DNA from: Spirochaetaceae bacterium
GTDB taxonomy: Bacteria; Spirochaetota; Spirochaetia; Treponematales; Breznakiellaceae
Assembly: GCA_031269165.1 (NCBI GenBank)
Contig: JAISZQ010000141.1
Coordinates: 1-17,684 of the forward strand
DNA length: 17,684 nt
Direction of reading: 5' to 3'
Within the stretch, counting starts at the first letter, position 1, and every line of letters starts with the position of its first letter. This document shows positions 8,236 through 15,661 of this stretch, in pieces. The translations under genes and the position numbers were made by a program. Under the pieces are notes generated by a model. The model ran no database searches. It had not been told where the DNA came from and saw only the letters and a program-made list of their open reading frames with translations.

Positions 8236-9687
8236 ATGAAACAAGGGATAGCCTTGCTGTTGTTGTCATCGTTGGTGTTGTTGTCGTGCGACATCCTCAG
8301 AAGCTCGCCGTTTGAGGTCGCCGGGTGGAGTCCGGGGGAGGGCTACAGCGACCCAAACAGCGGCACGGTTGTTTCGGTTTGGTTTTCACATGAGCCTGAC
8401 CGGAGCAGCGTCGAACGTTCCTTTGAGTTTAGCGAAGACGGCGTGAAATTGAGCGGCCGTTTTGCGTGGGCGAATGAAAAAATGACGTTCACGCCGTCTT
8501 CCCCGCCGCGTTATGGCTCTGATTACACGATTACGGTCAATACGGACGCGCAGAATACGGAGGGGGTTTCCCTTGAAAAGAGGTTTGAGGGACGCTGGAC
8601 AACCCGCCCTCTCGAAGGCCGCCCCGCGATACTCGCCACTTTTCCGGGCGACTTAAGTCTTATCGCGCCTGAGTATACCAAGATTACCGTTGTGTTTTCG
8701 ACGCTTGTGCCGATAAACGCCTTCACCAATCACGTGTCGTTCAGCCCGCAGATGAAGGGGCACTGGGCGCTTGATTCAAGCGAGGCGGTCTTTACGCCCG
8801 ATGCGGCATGGCAACGCGGAACCATGTACAAGATGACGGTTGCGGCCGCATTTGAAAACGCCGCCGGAAAGACGCTGGGAAACGATTTTGTGATCCGGTT
8901 CACCGCCGACAGAGAGACCGTTCCGCCTGAATTGACGAGTGTTACGGCGCTGGACGAAAAGGGCATCGTGATTGAGCGCGGCGGCGGGGATTGGACGCTT
9001 AGGGAAATCCCGGTGGAAAACGCGGGATGGGAAACCGGCTACAAGCTCGTGTTCCACTTTTCCGAGGATGTTGATGTGCTGTCGTTCAAGAAGGCGGTTT
9101 CTGTTGTGCCGTCTCTTTCGTTTAATATCGAAACAAACCAGGGGTTTTCGGACGCGGTGATTCTTTCGTTGGTCGATTGTCCGGTATTTGAACAACGGTA
9201 TCTCGTGAACGTAGCAAGCGGCGTGAAAGACGAAGCGGGTAACGAGAGTGCCGCGTCATCATCCTACCGTCTCTACGTAAATGGAAAGAAGTCAAAGCCG
9301 CCTTCGTTACAAAGAATAGCAATAGCAAATGGCGGCTCGTCTTTCGGTTTTGGGATCGGCGATAATTTTACCAATGCGCACATCACAGACGATGACGCGG
9401 CGGCGATTACGCTGTGGTTTGACACGGCGGAGGGCGCGGACATAAACCTCTATTCACTGATGGAATGTTTCAGTTTTTCCTCGACAAACAACGCCGCGTC
9501 GTTTCAGACGACGGCGATTGACTATGGAACGGCTCCCGACGGGGAAAGCCGTCCTGTCGTCATCACCGGGATATTGGATAACAAGGAGGTTGAACACGGC
9601 GTTATAACGATTTCTGTCGGGGCGGGCTTGCTTGACACCTATGGCAACAAGCAGACGAAGGCCCAGAAAATCGTTTTGTTGAAGTAA
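8236..9687 (+). CDS. Ig-like (SbsA/Big_5-type) lipoprotein 3
   Basis: This 483-residue protein starts at an ATG behind AGGAGGA (8222-8228, spacing 7), 24 nt after lipoprotein 2. The signal is LLLLSSLVLLSC with Cys18. Three Ig-like units are visible: 26-118 (VVSVWFSHEPDRSSVERSF, MTFTPSSPPRYGSDYTITV), 120-225 (ITVVFSTLVPINAF, AVFTPDAAWQRGTMYKMTV) and 229-352 (LVFHFSEDVDVLSFKKAV, VASGVKDEAGNES). A C-terminal domain (about 355-483) contains AAITLWFDTAEGADINLYS and ends LLDTYGNKQTKAQKIVLL. It lacks the VPGG...GRG.YLKE ending of the other two. It is the last gene of the compact run; the RND pump that should follow is displaced by about 700 nt of repeats. Family call good; role unknown. Confidence 0.88.
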   Translation: MKQGIALLLLSSLVLLSCDILRSSPFEVAGWSPGEGYSDPNSGTVVSVWFSHEPDRSSVERSFEFSEDGVKLSGRFAWANEKMTFTPSSPPRYGSDYTITVNTDAQNTEGVSLEKRFEGRWTTRPLEGRPAILATFPGDLSLIAPEYTKITVVFSTLVPINAFTNHVSFSPQMKGHWALDSSEAVFTPDAAWQRGTMYKMTVAAAFENAAGKTLGNDFVIRFTADRETVPPELTSVTALDEKGIVIERGGGDWTLREIPVENAGWETGYKLVFHFSEDVDVLSFKKAVSVVPSLSFNIETNQGFSDAVILSLVDCPVFEQRYLVNVASGVKDEAGNESAASSSYRLYVNGKKSKPPSLQRIAIANGGSSFGFGIGDNFTNAHITDDDAAAITLWFDTAEGADINLYSLMECFSFSSTNNAASFQTTAIDYGTAPDGESRPVVITGILDNKEVEHGVITISVGAGLLDTYGNKQTKAQKIVLLK

Positions 9688-9754
9688 AAGGTAAGAGGCG
9701 GGAGTCATTGCGAGGAGCGTGGAATGCCTGTCATTGCGAGGCGGCGGCGTGCCA

Positions 9755-9878
9755 GTCATTGCGAACCCGAAGGGTGAAGCAATCCAGAGGAGGGTAGCCA
9801 CCCTGGATTGCTTCGCTCTGCTCGCAATGACGAGCGGCTTGTTCGCAATGACGCATTTGTTCGTGAGGTTTGTGGTTA
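9755..9878. repeat. Palindromic repeat unit R1 (GTCATTGCGA type)
   Basis: This 124-nt unit is almost identical to 9939-10062. It holds GAAGCAATCCAG and its complement CTGGATTGCTTC as a stem, with a smaller GGGT-AGCC-ACCC hairpin inside, then TCGCAATGAC copies and the tail TTGTTCGTGAGGTTTGTGG. Extra fragments of the same word (GTCATTGCGAG) lie just upstream at 9704-9714 and 9730-9740. Repeats of this kind are scattered through many bacterial genomes. Open frames across them are not genes. Confidence 0.88.
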
Positions 9879-9938
9879 ATGAAAACGTTAGGTGAATGGA
9901 AGGGGCAAGAGTCGTTATTGCGAGGAGGCGGTGTGCCT

Positions 9939-10062
9939 GTCATTGCGAACCCGAAGGGTGAAGCAATCCAGAGGAGGGTAGCCACCCTGGATTGCCGCGC
10001 TTCGCTCGCAATGACGAACGGCTTGTTCGCAATGACGCATTTGTTCGTGAGGTTTGTGGTTA
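9939..10062. repeat. Palindromic repeat unit R2, near-copy of R1
   Basis: This is the same 124 nt as R1, offset by 184 nt, with only a handful of substitutions. Most are around GATTGCCGCGCTTCGC (R2) against GATTGCTTCGCTCTGC (R1). The substitutions spoil the outer stem in R2 but leave length unchanged. The spacer between the units (9879-9938) is largely unrelated to the repeat. This looks like a local duplication. Together with element A it separates the RND gene from the rest of the operon. Confidence 0.88.
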
Positions 10063-10079
10063 CCTTTTTTTATATTGAT

Positions 10080-10353
10080 GAGGCTGTTCCAAAACCCCAC
10101 GAGTTTTTTTTCTCGTGGTGATCCGGGGGCGTTACGGGGGTGGCACCCTACAGTCCTCAACATCCTGTTTTGGACTTCCGGGCCGGGGCGTACTCAGTAA
10201 TGCGTCCATCCGTGGACGCTTGGGGTACGCCCACAAAACCACGCGTGGTTTTGTCCCCGTTGAAGGGGGTAGCGGAGGGCATAAGCCCGGAGCGAGGGGG
10301 GAAGGCGCGGCAATTTGCCGATTCCCCCTTTTGCTGGGTTTTGGAACAGTCTC
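10080..10353 (+). mobile_element. MITE-like element A
   Basis: This 274-nt element has terminal inverted repeats GAGGCTGTTCCAAAACC (10080-10096) and GGTTTTGGAACAGTCTC (10337-10353), 16 of 17 matching. The flanks TGAT and TGGT could be a mutated 4-bp target duplication. It contains nested hairpins: CACGAG/CTCGTG; GGGCGTAC/GTACGCCC (10186-10193 with 10225-10232) enclosing GCGTCCA/TGGACGC (10202-10208 with 10213-10219); and a perfect 22-nt palindrome at 10233-10254. There is no transposase. Open frames through it (e.g. ...GAYSVMRPSVDAWGTPTKP) recur in other copies and are by-products of the repeat. It ends 36 nt before the RND start codon. Confidence 0.88.
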
Positions 10354-10389
10354 TGGTGAGTCAAGTTTAGCGCATAGTAAGGAGCGCGT

Positions 10390-13300
10390 ATGAAAAATCT
10401 GATACGGGCGTGCGTGAGCCGGCCGGTTACGGTGGTTTGTTCGCTTGCGGTTTTGTTTCTGGGGTTGCTGGTGGCGGTTTCGCGGATGCCGCTCAATCGT
10501 CTGCCGGAGATTGAGTTTCCCCGGGTGCTGGTCGAGACGAGTTATTACGGGATGAGCGCGGCGGACATTCGCCATATTGTGACGATTCCGCTTGAAGACG
10601 CGCTGTCGGCGGTGAAGGGGCTTGAGGGTATCAAGAGTGTCTCGCGGGACGGGGCTTCGATTGTCGTGCTGGATTTTCGCTGGGGGACCACGGTTGCGAG
10701 CGCGGCGGTGCTGGTACGTGAGGCGGTGGATTCGGTGTATGCGGCGTTGCCGCAGGGGGTGGCAAAGCCGGTCGTTACGCAGGGGGATCCCGGTTTGGAC
10801 GCGCACGCGATCCTCGCGGTTGAGGCGAAGTCCGGGGACCGGGTGCTTGAACGGAATCTTGCCGAGTATGAGATGAGGAGCCGGATCAGGCGGGCCGAGG
10901 GCGCGGGCGAGGTGATGCTGGCGGGCGGGGAAAGGGAGGAGGCGGTGGTCGGCGTGAACGTGCCGCGCGCGATCATGCGGGGATTCCGCTCAGGGGACAT
11001 TGCCCAGATGCTGGCGATGGAGAGTGCCGACATTCCGGCGGGGAACGCCCGCGAAGGCAACGTGGAACTGGTCGTGGTGAGCGAAGGGCGGCCCGATTCG
11101 GTGGAAGGGCTTTCCCGGTTGGTGTTAAACGGCGGAGAGTCGCCGCTCTTTCTGGACGACGTTGCCGAGGTTGGCACGGAACCCGCGAAACAACAGAGTG
11201 TGTTCCTCTATCGGGGCAAGGAGATGACCGCGCTGGAAGTGTACCGGAGGCCCGGCGCGGATCCGGTGCGGCTTTCGCGTGATATACGGAAGATCGTTTC
11301 CGAGTCGCAGAAGGATTTTGCGCGGGATGCGGACATTCACCTTGTCTATGACGCTTCTCCTTCGATTGTACAGGGACTTTTGGAACTGGGGTTTTCAGCC
11401 GCTTTGGGGGCCTTTGCCGTCATCGTTATCGTGGTGCTGTTTATCAGGAATTTTCGGTACAGCATCCTCGTGTCTCTTTCGATTCCGGTCTCGGCGGCGG
11501 CGGCGTTTTCCCTGCTCGCGCTTTTGGGGCGTTCCCTCAACAGCATGAGCCTTTCCGGAATCGCGCTCGGCATCGGGCTCGTGTCCGACACTTCGGTCAT
11601 CGTGTTGGACGTACTCTGCCGCCGCTTTGGTAAGCGCGGTTTCGCGCCGACACCGGAACGGCCAAGCCCGGAGGAGACGGCGGAAACCGTTGCGGCGATC
11701 TCTCTGTCGAGTTTCGGCGGCGCGATGACGACGATCGTCGTCTTTGTTCCCGTGATCTTTTTGCCCGGGGCACTGGGCGCGCTCTTTGGCGACATGGCGG
11801 TGACTATCGCCGTGTCGGTGTTTTCAGGCTGGGTCTACGCCCAGTTCGCGCTGCCCGCCTTGTTTCGGGCGTTTTTCAAGTCCGCGACAAGGCCAAGCCG
11901 AAGATCAATCCTTCCGCCGGGCATAGCAAAGGTGATGAAGGTCGCGACAGGAACGGCAGGGCTGGATAATTTTTACGCCACATATTTGCGGCGGGCGGTG
12001 AGAAACACCCGGAAGGTTCTCATTGCGGCGGCGGTGTTGAGCGCCGCGGGCTTTGTCGTGCTTGTCTCAAGACCTGCCGCTTTTGTGGCGAAGGACGCGG
12101 CGCGGGAAATCATGGTGAGCGTTGCGTTTCCGTCCGGCCTCCTGCTGGAACGGGCGGCGGAGGAAGCGGCGGTCGCGGCGGGGCTTTTGGAAAAATTGCC
12201 GGGGGTTGACCGGGTCTTTGCCCATGCCGGGGCGGAAGAAGCGGATGTAAAACGGCGTTCGTCCCCCGATTATAAGAAAGAAGAATTTATCTTCCGGGTG
12301 ATGCTTTCAAAAGAGGCGGATCCGGCGGCCTTGTTGCGGACTGTTCAAAAGACGCTGGAGGAGACCCCCGCGTTTATCGAAACACGGGCCTTTTTCCCGC
12401 CCGACCCCAAGGAAAAAGTGCTGGGGTTGTCCGAGGGGGAACGTTTTGCGGCGACCGCGAAGAGCGCGGACGAGGCGCGGGAAAAAGCGCGGGACGCAAT
12501 CGAAAGACTGCGCGGCAACCGCGACGCGCCGCTTGAATCCGCCGTGCTGCGGCCTTCCGGCGAGCGGCGCGAATTGAGGATTCTTCCCAAACGGGAGGCG
12601 CTTGCCCAGTTGGGCATCAACAACGCGGACATCGCCGAAGCCGCGATGGGCGTCACGGAGGGAACGCTTGCCGCTCGCCTTGAAATTGAGGGGCGTCCGC
12701 TTGACGTGCGGGTGCGGGGAACCCGCCCGGAGGCGGTGTTGCCGCCTCTGCAAACGATCGCCTCGATTCCCGTGCGACCCGCGCAGGGGAATGGACCGGT
12801 GTTTGTTGGTACTGTGGGCATAGTAAAGGAAGAATTTTCGCCTGAATCGCTTGCCCGTCTCGACCGGAACGACGCGGTGTATATCGACGTGACAGCCAAA
12901 ACGGGGCGGGAACGGGCGTTGCGCAAGGTGTTTGCAGAACAGTGTGCCAAATCAGACGGGGTTATTCGCGCCGATGAGACGGTTTTTGCCAAGTATCGGG
13001 TGTCGCTTGCCGTGACCATCGCGCTCGTGGTGGTGCTACTCTACCTGACGATGGGCGCGCAGTTTGAGTCCTGGACGATGCCGCTTGTGCTGATGCTCTC
13101 CATCCCCTTTTCGCTTGCGGGCGCGGGCCCCGCCTTGCTGTTCTCCGGCGCGGAACTCGACTCAGGCGCGGTCATCGGCATCGTGACCCTTTTCGGCATC
13201 GTGGTGAACAACGGCATCGTGTTATACGAGACGAGCATTGAACACATTGCCGCCGGGATGGCGGTTCCCCGCGCGGTCTACTGTGGGGCGCGGGAACGTT

Positions 13301-13491
13301 TTCAGCCCGTGCTGGCAACGACGCTCACAACGGCGATTGTCCTCTTGCCCCTCATATTCTCGTCCACTGCGGCAAGCCAGAAGGCGATGGCGGCGGCGAT
13401 GCTGGGCGGGATCATCGCGTCCACCACGTTGACGCTTTTCGCGCTGCCCGCCGTGTTTATGCGAGTGCTTCATCGCGGATCACGGGGTTAA
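10390..13491 (+). CDS. RND-superfamily inner-membrane efflux pump
   Basis: At 1033 residues this is the normal length for an AcrB-like (HAE-type) proton-driven pump. The start is an ATG behind AAGGAG (10379-10384). TM1 is about residues 12-30, the porter half-one follows, and TM2-TM6 are about 330-495 (e.g. GAFAVIVIVVLFIRNFRYS, RSLNSMSLSGIALGIGLVS). The second half begins near 540 and TM8-TM12 lie about 868-1028. In TM4 the usual Asp-Asp pair reads Ser399-Asp400 (GIGLVSDTSVIVLD). In TM10 the AcrB lysine position is Asn940 (GIVVNNGIVLYE), as in many non-AcrB RND groups. The partner outer-membrane factor and adaptor are upstream (2760-5515), separated by the Ig-like lipoproteins and about 700 nt of repeats. 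The substrate is unknown. Confidence 0.95.
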   Translation: MKNLIRACVSRPVTVVCSLAVLFLGLLVAVSRMPLNRLPEIEFPRVLVETSYYGMSAADIRHIVTIPLEDALSAVKGLEGIKSVSRDGASIVVLDFRWGTTVASAAVLVREAVDSVYAALPQGVAKPVVTQGDPGLDAHAILAVEAKSGDRVLERNLAEYEMRSRIRRAEGAGEVMLAGGEREEAVVGVNVPRAIMRGFRSGDIAQMLAMESADIPAGNAREGNVELVVVSEGRPDSVEGLSRLVLNGGESPLFLDDVAEVGTEPAKQQSVFLYRGKEMTALEVYRRPGADPVRLSRDIRKIVSESQKDFARDADIHLVYDASPSIVQGLLELGFSAALGAFAVIVIVVLFIRNFRYSILVSLSIPVSAAAAFSLLALLGRSLNSMSLSGIALGIGLVSDTSVIVLDVLCRRFGKRGFAPTPERPSPEETAETVAAISLSSFGGAMTTIVVFVPVIFLPGALGALFGDMAVTIAVSVFSGWVYAQFALPALFRAFFKSATRPSRRSILPPGIAKVMKVATGTAGLDNFYATYLRRAVRNTRKVLIAAAVLSAAGFVVLVSRPAAFVAKDAAREIMVSVAFPSGLLLERAAEEAAVAAGLLEKLPGVDRVFAHAGAEEADVKRRSSPDYKKEEFIFRVMLSKEADPAALLRTVQKTLEETPAFIETRAFFPPDPKEKVLGLSEGERFAATAKSADEAREKARDAIERLRGNRDAPLESAVLRPSGERRELRILPKREALAQLGINNADIAEAAMGVTEGTLAARLEIEGRPLDVRVRGTRPEAVLPPLQTIASIPVRPAQGNGPVFVGTVGIVKEEFSPESLARLDRNDAVYIDVTAKTGRERALRKVFAEQCAKSDGVIRADETVFAKYRVSLAVTIALVVVLLYLTMGAQFESWTMPLVLMLSIPFSLAGAGPALLFSGAELDSGAVIGIVTLFGIVVNNGIVLYETSIEHIAAGMAVPRAVYCGARERFQPVLATTLTTAIVLLPLIFSSTAASQKAMAAAMLGGIIASTTLTLFALPAVFMRVLHRGSRG

Positions 13492-13498
13492 TCACGGG

Positions 13499-13546
13499 GA
13501 GCCTGTTCCAAAACACGAGCGAGTTTTGACCTTTTGGAACTGGCTC
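13499..13546. mobile_element. Minimal hairpin remnant of the element family (B)
   Basis: A 48-nt inverted repeat begins 8 nt after the pump stop. It runs GAGCCTGTTCCAAAAC, then a short centre, then CTTTTGGAACTGGCTC, i.e. the two ends of elements A/C with almost nothing between. The flanks show no duplication. It could be an internal-deletion derivative and, as a strong hairpin right after the stop, might act on the 3' end of the pump mRNA. No clean U-run follows, so an intrinsic terminator is not claimed. Confidence 0.75.
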
Positions 13547-13736
13547 ACTGGACAAAACCGCTTTGATATGGTATGCTTTTTTGCAGAGGAAAACTGATCG
13601 GGTCGCTGTTTGCCGTCCGTTTGGGGGAAAGGTTTCCCCAATACAGCCTTAAACGCGCCTTCAGGCGGATTCCCCTTTATAACGAAATTGGTAATGGCCG
13701 CGTTGTTTTTTGCGCCCTTGTGGTTAGATCTTATGT
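13547..13736. other. Intergenic spacer with no recognised feature
   Basis: This 190-nt spacer lies between elements B and C. Open frames cross it on both strands (68 residues on +, part of a 144-residue frame on -), but neither has a ribosome site, recognisable domain or family. A short palindromic GGGGAAA/TTTCCCC is visible near 13623-13640. It could hold the promoter for the downstream flagellar genes; no convincing box is seen. Confidence 0.4.
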
Positions 13737-14056
13737 GAGCCTGTTCCAAAACCTCACGGGACGCAAGCCTCCGCTGTGATTCGGGGGGCGGGGCATCCGT
13801 TAGGATGCCTTTGGGGGTCTGGCCTACAACCCTCAACGTCCTGTTTCGGGTTTCCGGCCGGGGCGTACTCAGTAATGCGTCCGTCCGTGGACGCTTTGGG
13901 TACGCCCACAAAACCATGCACCGCATGGTTTTGTCCCGTTGAAGGGGGTAGCGGAGGACGGCTCAAACCATTGCGGGGTATACCCCGTAATGGTTTGAGA
14001 TTGGCCGTAGCGTGGGGGATGACTTTCCCCCTTTAGTTGGGTTTTGGAACAGGCTC
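13737..14056 (+). mobile_element. MITE-like element C
   Basis: This 320-nt element has perfect 17-bp terminal inverted repeats, GAGCCTGTTCCAAAACC and GGTTTTGGAACAGGCTC, flanked on both sides by ATGT (13733-13736 and 14057-14060), a likely target duplication. It shares with A the core from CTACA..CCTCAAC through the GGGCGTAC/GTACGCCC structure. Its side hairpins differ: GGCATCC-GTTA-GGATGCC, CCATGC-ACC-GCATGG after ACAAAA (13911-13929), and CTCAAACCATT/AATGGTTTGAG near 13962-14000. It ends 7 nt before the likely start of the next gene. No transposase is encoded. Confidence 0.9.
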
Positions 14057-14063
14057 ATGTGTT

Positions 14064-14621
14064 ATGGAAACGGTCGATAGTATGGAGAAATATAAACCGG
14101 CGATAATTGCGGGTGGGTGCGCCTGTGTGCTTTCTCTGTTGATAGCGCTGGTGAGCGGGATAGGGTTGCCCGCGCTGGTGTTGCGTCCGCTGATCTTTGG
14201 GGCAGGATTCTTTTTGTTCGGCGTGGGGGCGACGCTCCTGTTCAGGCGGTTCTTGGCTACGGATCCGAAGCGTACCGGGGTGGGGGGTAATGTGGATGTT
14301 TCTGTGGACGATGAGGACGACTTGGGGATAAGAAACGTCGGTGTTGGTCAAGGCGGGGAGGGGCTGGAACAAAATTCAACGGTAGGTTATACTGGCGGTG
14401 GGGAAGGCATAGATGGCTCTTTCAAGCCTATGGATTTTAACATTTTGAATGAGAGTGTTGATACGAATGTGGACGCAGTTGAGGAGATGCTCCGGTCTGT
14501 AGATCCTCCGCCTGCCGGGAACCGAAAGGGGTACGCGCGGGTGCCGGAAGCGGATAGTATAGCGAATGCCGATCCCAAAAAATTGGCGGGTGCGATACAG
14601 AATTTATTGTTGGACGAATAG
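14064..14621 (+). CDS. FliA-linked two-helix membrane protein (treponemal, unknown role)
   Basis: This gene encodes 185 residues from the ATG at 14064. A second ATG at 14082 (MEKYKPAII) is also plausible, while the TTG at 14037 lies inside element C and is rejected. Two transmembrane helices (about residues 12-30 and 36-54, ending LLFRRF) are followed by a hydrophilic, acidic and glycine-rich tail. The tail closes with DPKKLAGAIQNLLLDE, a compact helix. From memory, treponemes such as T. pallidum have a small membrane protein of this design directly before the sigma-28 gene in the flagellar cluster; I base the link on position and architecture, not on an alignment. Its stop and the fliA ribosome site were originally only a few bases apart (see element D). 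No strong ribosome site precedes either ATG. Confidence 0.75.
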   Translation: METVDSMEKYKPAIIAGGCACVLSLLIALVSGIGLPALVLRPLIFGAGFFLFGVGATLLFRRFLATDPKRTGVGGNVDVSVDDEDDLGIRNVGVGQGGEGLEQNSTVGYTGGGEGIDGSFKPMDFNILNESVDTNVDAVEEMLRSVDPPPAGNRKGYARVPEADSIANADPKKLAGAIQNLLLDE

Positions 14622-14623
14622 AG

Positions 14624-14822
14624 GAGGCTGCTTCAAAACCTCAAGTTTTGATAAGGCAAGTTCTGCTTGCCCAGTAACCTTGAAAAAGCGCAGTTTCGTA
14701 AGGCTAAAACCGGGTTTTAGCCCGGCTTCAGCGGAGGGTGGCTCAAATTTTGGGCTTTAGACATCAGAAACTGCAATAGGCAACAGCCTGTCAAGATTCT
14801 TTTCGTGTTTTGGAAGAGGCTC
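14624..14822. mobile_element. MITE-like element D, divergent, in the fliA operon junction
   Basis: This 199-nt element has decayed ends GAGGCTGCTTCAAAACC and GTTTTGGAAGAGGCTC and is flanked by AGAG on both sides (14620-14623, 14823-14826). Inside are nested inverted repeats: GGCAAG/CTTGCC; GCAGTTTC (14690-14697) with GAAACTGC (14767-14774); and GGCTAAAACC-G-GGTTTTAGCC (14702-14722, perfect). Collapsing the element and one AGAG gives TAG-AGGATAAACG-ATG, i.e. stop codon, ribosome site and start in normal operon spacing. Confidence 0.82.
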
Positions 14823-14834
14823 AGAGGATAAACG

Positions 14835-15641
14835 ATGGCAAATGATGAGGCGCCGGTTCAGGAAGATCTGGCTGCTCAAAAAGAAGACGCTCTTTGGCTG
14901 GAATACCGCCGCACCAGAAATCCCAAACTGAGGGATGGGTTTATCCGGCAGTATGCCCCACTCGTGAAGTATGTGGCGGGTAAGGTGGCGGCGGGTATGC
15001 CGGCGAATGTTGAGTTTGATGATCTGGTCAGTTGCGGTACCTTCGGCCTTCTCGACGCCATCGACAAATTCGATCCCGAAAAAAACGTTAAGTTCAAGAC
15101 CTACGCGGTAACCCGTATTCGGGGGGCGATCTTTGACGAGCTTCGCTCAACCGACTGGGTGCCCCGCTCGGTGCGACAGAAGACCCGCGAGGTGGAAGAG
15201 GCCGTCTCGACATTGGAAGCCCAGAAAGGCCGCCCTGCCACCGATCAGGAGATTGCCGAGTATCTCAAAATGGACGAGTCCGAGTTTCTCCGCACGATGA
15301 TGAAAATTTCCGGCACCTCCATCCTCTCGTTGAACGATGTCTGGTTTTCCGGCGACGAAAACGACAAGGTTTCCATTCAGGACAGCATTGAGGCTCCCGA
15401 ACCCTACAAGCCCGACGTGATTGCCGAGCGTGATGAGATTGTCCGTATCGTAGTCGATGTCATCAGCCAACTCCCCGAAAAAGAAAAAAAGATCATCATC
15501 TTGTACCATTATGAGGATCTTACCCTGCGCGAGATCGGCCAAGTGCTCGACATCACCGAGTCGCGGGTTTCCCAACTCCACACCAAGGCCATGCTCAGAA
15601 TTCGTGCCCAACTCACCTCGGTGCGGAGAGGCATCATGTAG
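14835..15641 (+). CDS. fliA: Flagellar RNA polymerase sigma-28 factor (FliA/WhiG type)
   Basis: This 268-residue protein starts at an ATG behind AGAGGA (14823-14828, spacing 6). Region 2 spans about residues 36-108 (EFDDLVSCGTFGLLDAIDKF, FKTYAVTRIRGAIFDELRS). Region 3 follows: DWVPRSVRQKTREVEEAV (about 107-124), then KGRPATDQEIAEYLKM (about 131-146). Region 4 lies at about 212-260: LPEKEKKIIILYHYEDLTL, then the helix-turn-helix LREIGQVLDITESRVSQLHT. These are hallmarks of the FliA/WhiG group, with no N-terminal region 1.1. In spirochaetes this factor directs core polymerase to late flagellar promoters. The length is normal and all regions are intact. It was cotranscribed with the preceding membrane-protein gene before element D entered between them. 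Confidence 0.96.
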   Translation: MANDEAPVQEDLAAQKEDALWLEYRRTRNPKLRDGFIRQYAPLVKYVAGKVAAGMPANVEFDDLVSCGTFGLLDAIDKFDPEKNVKFKTYAVTRIRGAIFDELRSTDWVPRSVRQKTREVEEAVSTLEAQKGRPATDQEIAEYLKMDESEFLRTMMKISGTSILSLNDVWFSGDENDKVSIQDSIEAPEPYKPDVIAERDEIVRIVVDVISQLPEKEKKIIILYHYEDLTLREIGQVLDITESRVSQLHTKAMLRIRAQLTSVRRGIM

Positions 15642-15661
15642 TCCCGCCGGGGCAGCGTCAC

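Noticed and set aside
9731..9985. 84-residue minus-strand frame (and the similar one at 9454-9801)
   Set aside because: Translation of the GTCATTGCGA repeats (LWIASPFGFAMTG type), a well-known spurious gene call.
9755..10062. Possible CRISPR array
   Set aside because: Only two units of 124 nt with an internal hairpin and one 60-nt spacer; no regular short repeats and no cas genes.
10115..10393. Open frames on both strands in element A, including the ...GAYSVMRPSVDAWGTPTKP frame
   Set aside because: The same peptide appears in several frames wherever the repeat core occurs (A, C, F). No ribosome site or domain; it is the repeat translated.
13499..13546. Intrinsic terminator of the pump gene
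   Set aside because: The hairpin matches the repeat-family ends and lacks a following U-run, so it is called a repeat remnant.
13573..13779. 68-residue plus-strand frame
   Set aside because: Runs into element C, has no ribosome site and no recognisable feature.
13492..13926. 144-residue minus-strand frame
   Set aside because: More than half lies in repeat elements B and C; the rest has no recognisable domain or start signal.
14037..14063. TTG start for the FliA-linked membrane protein
   Set aside because: Its first codons lie in the terminal repeat of element C; an ATG just downstream gives a more sensible N terminus.
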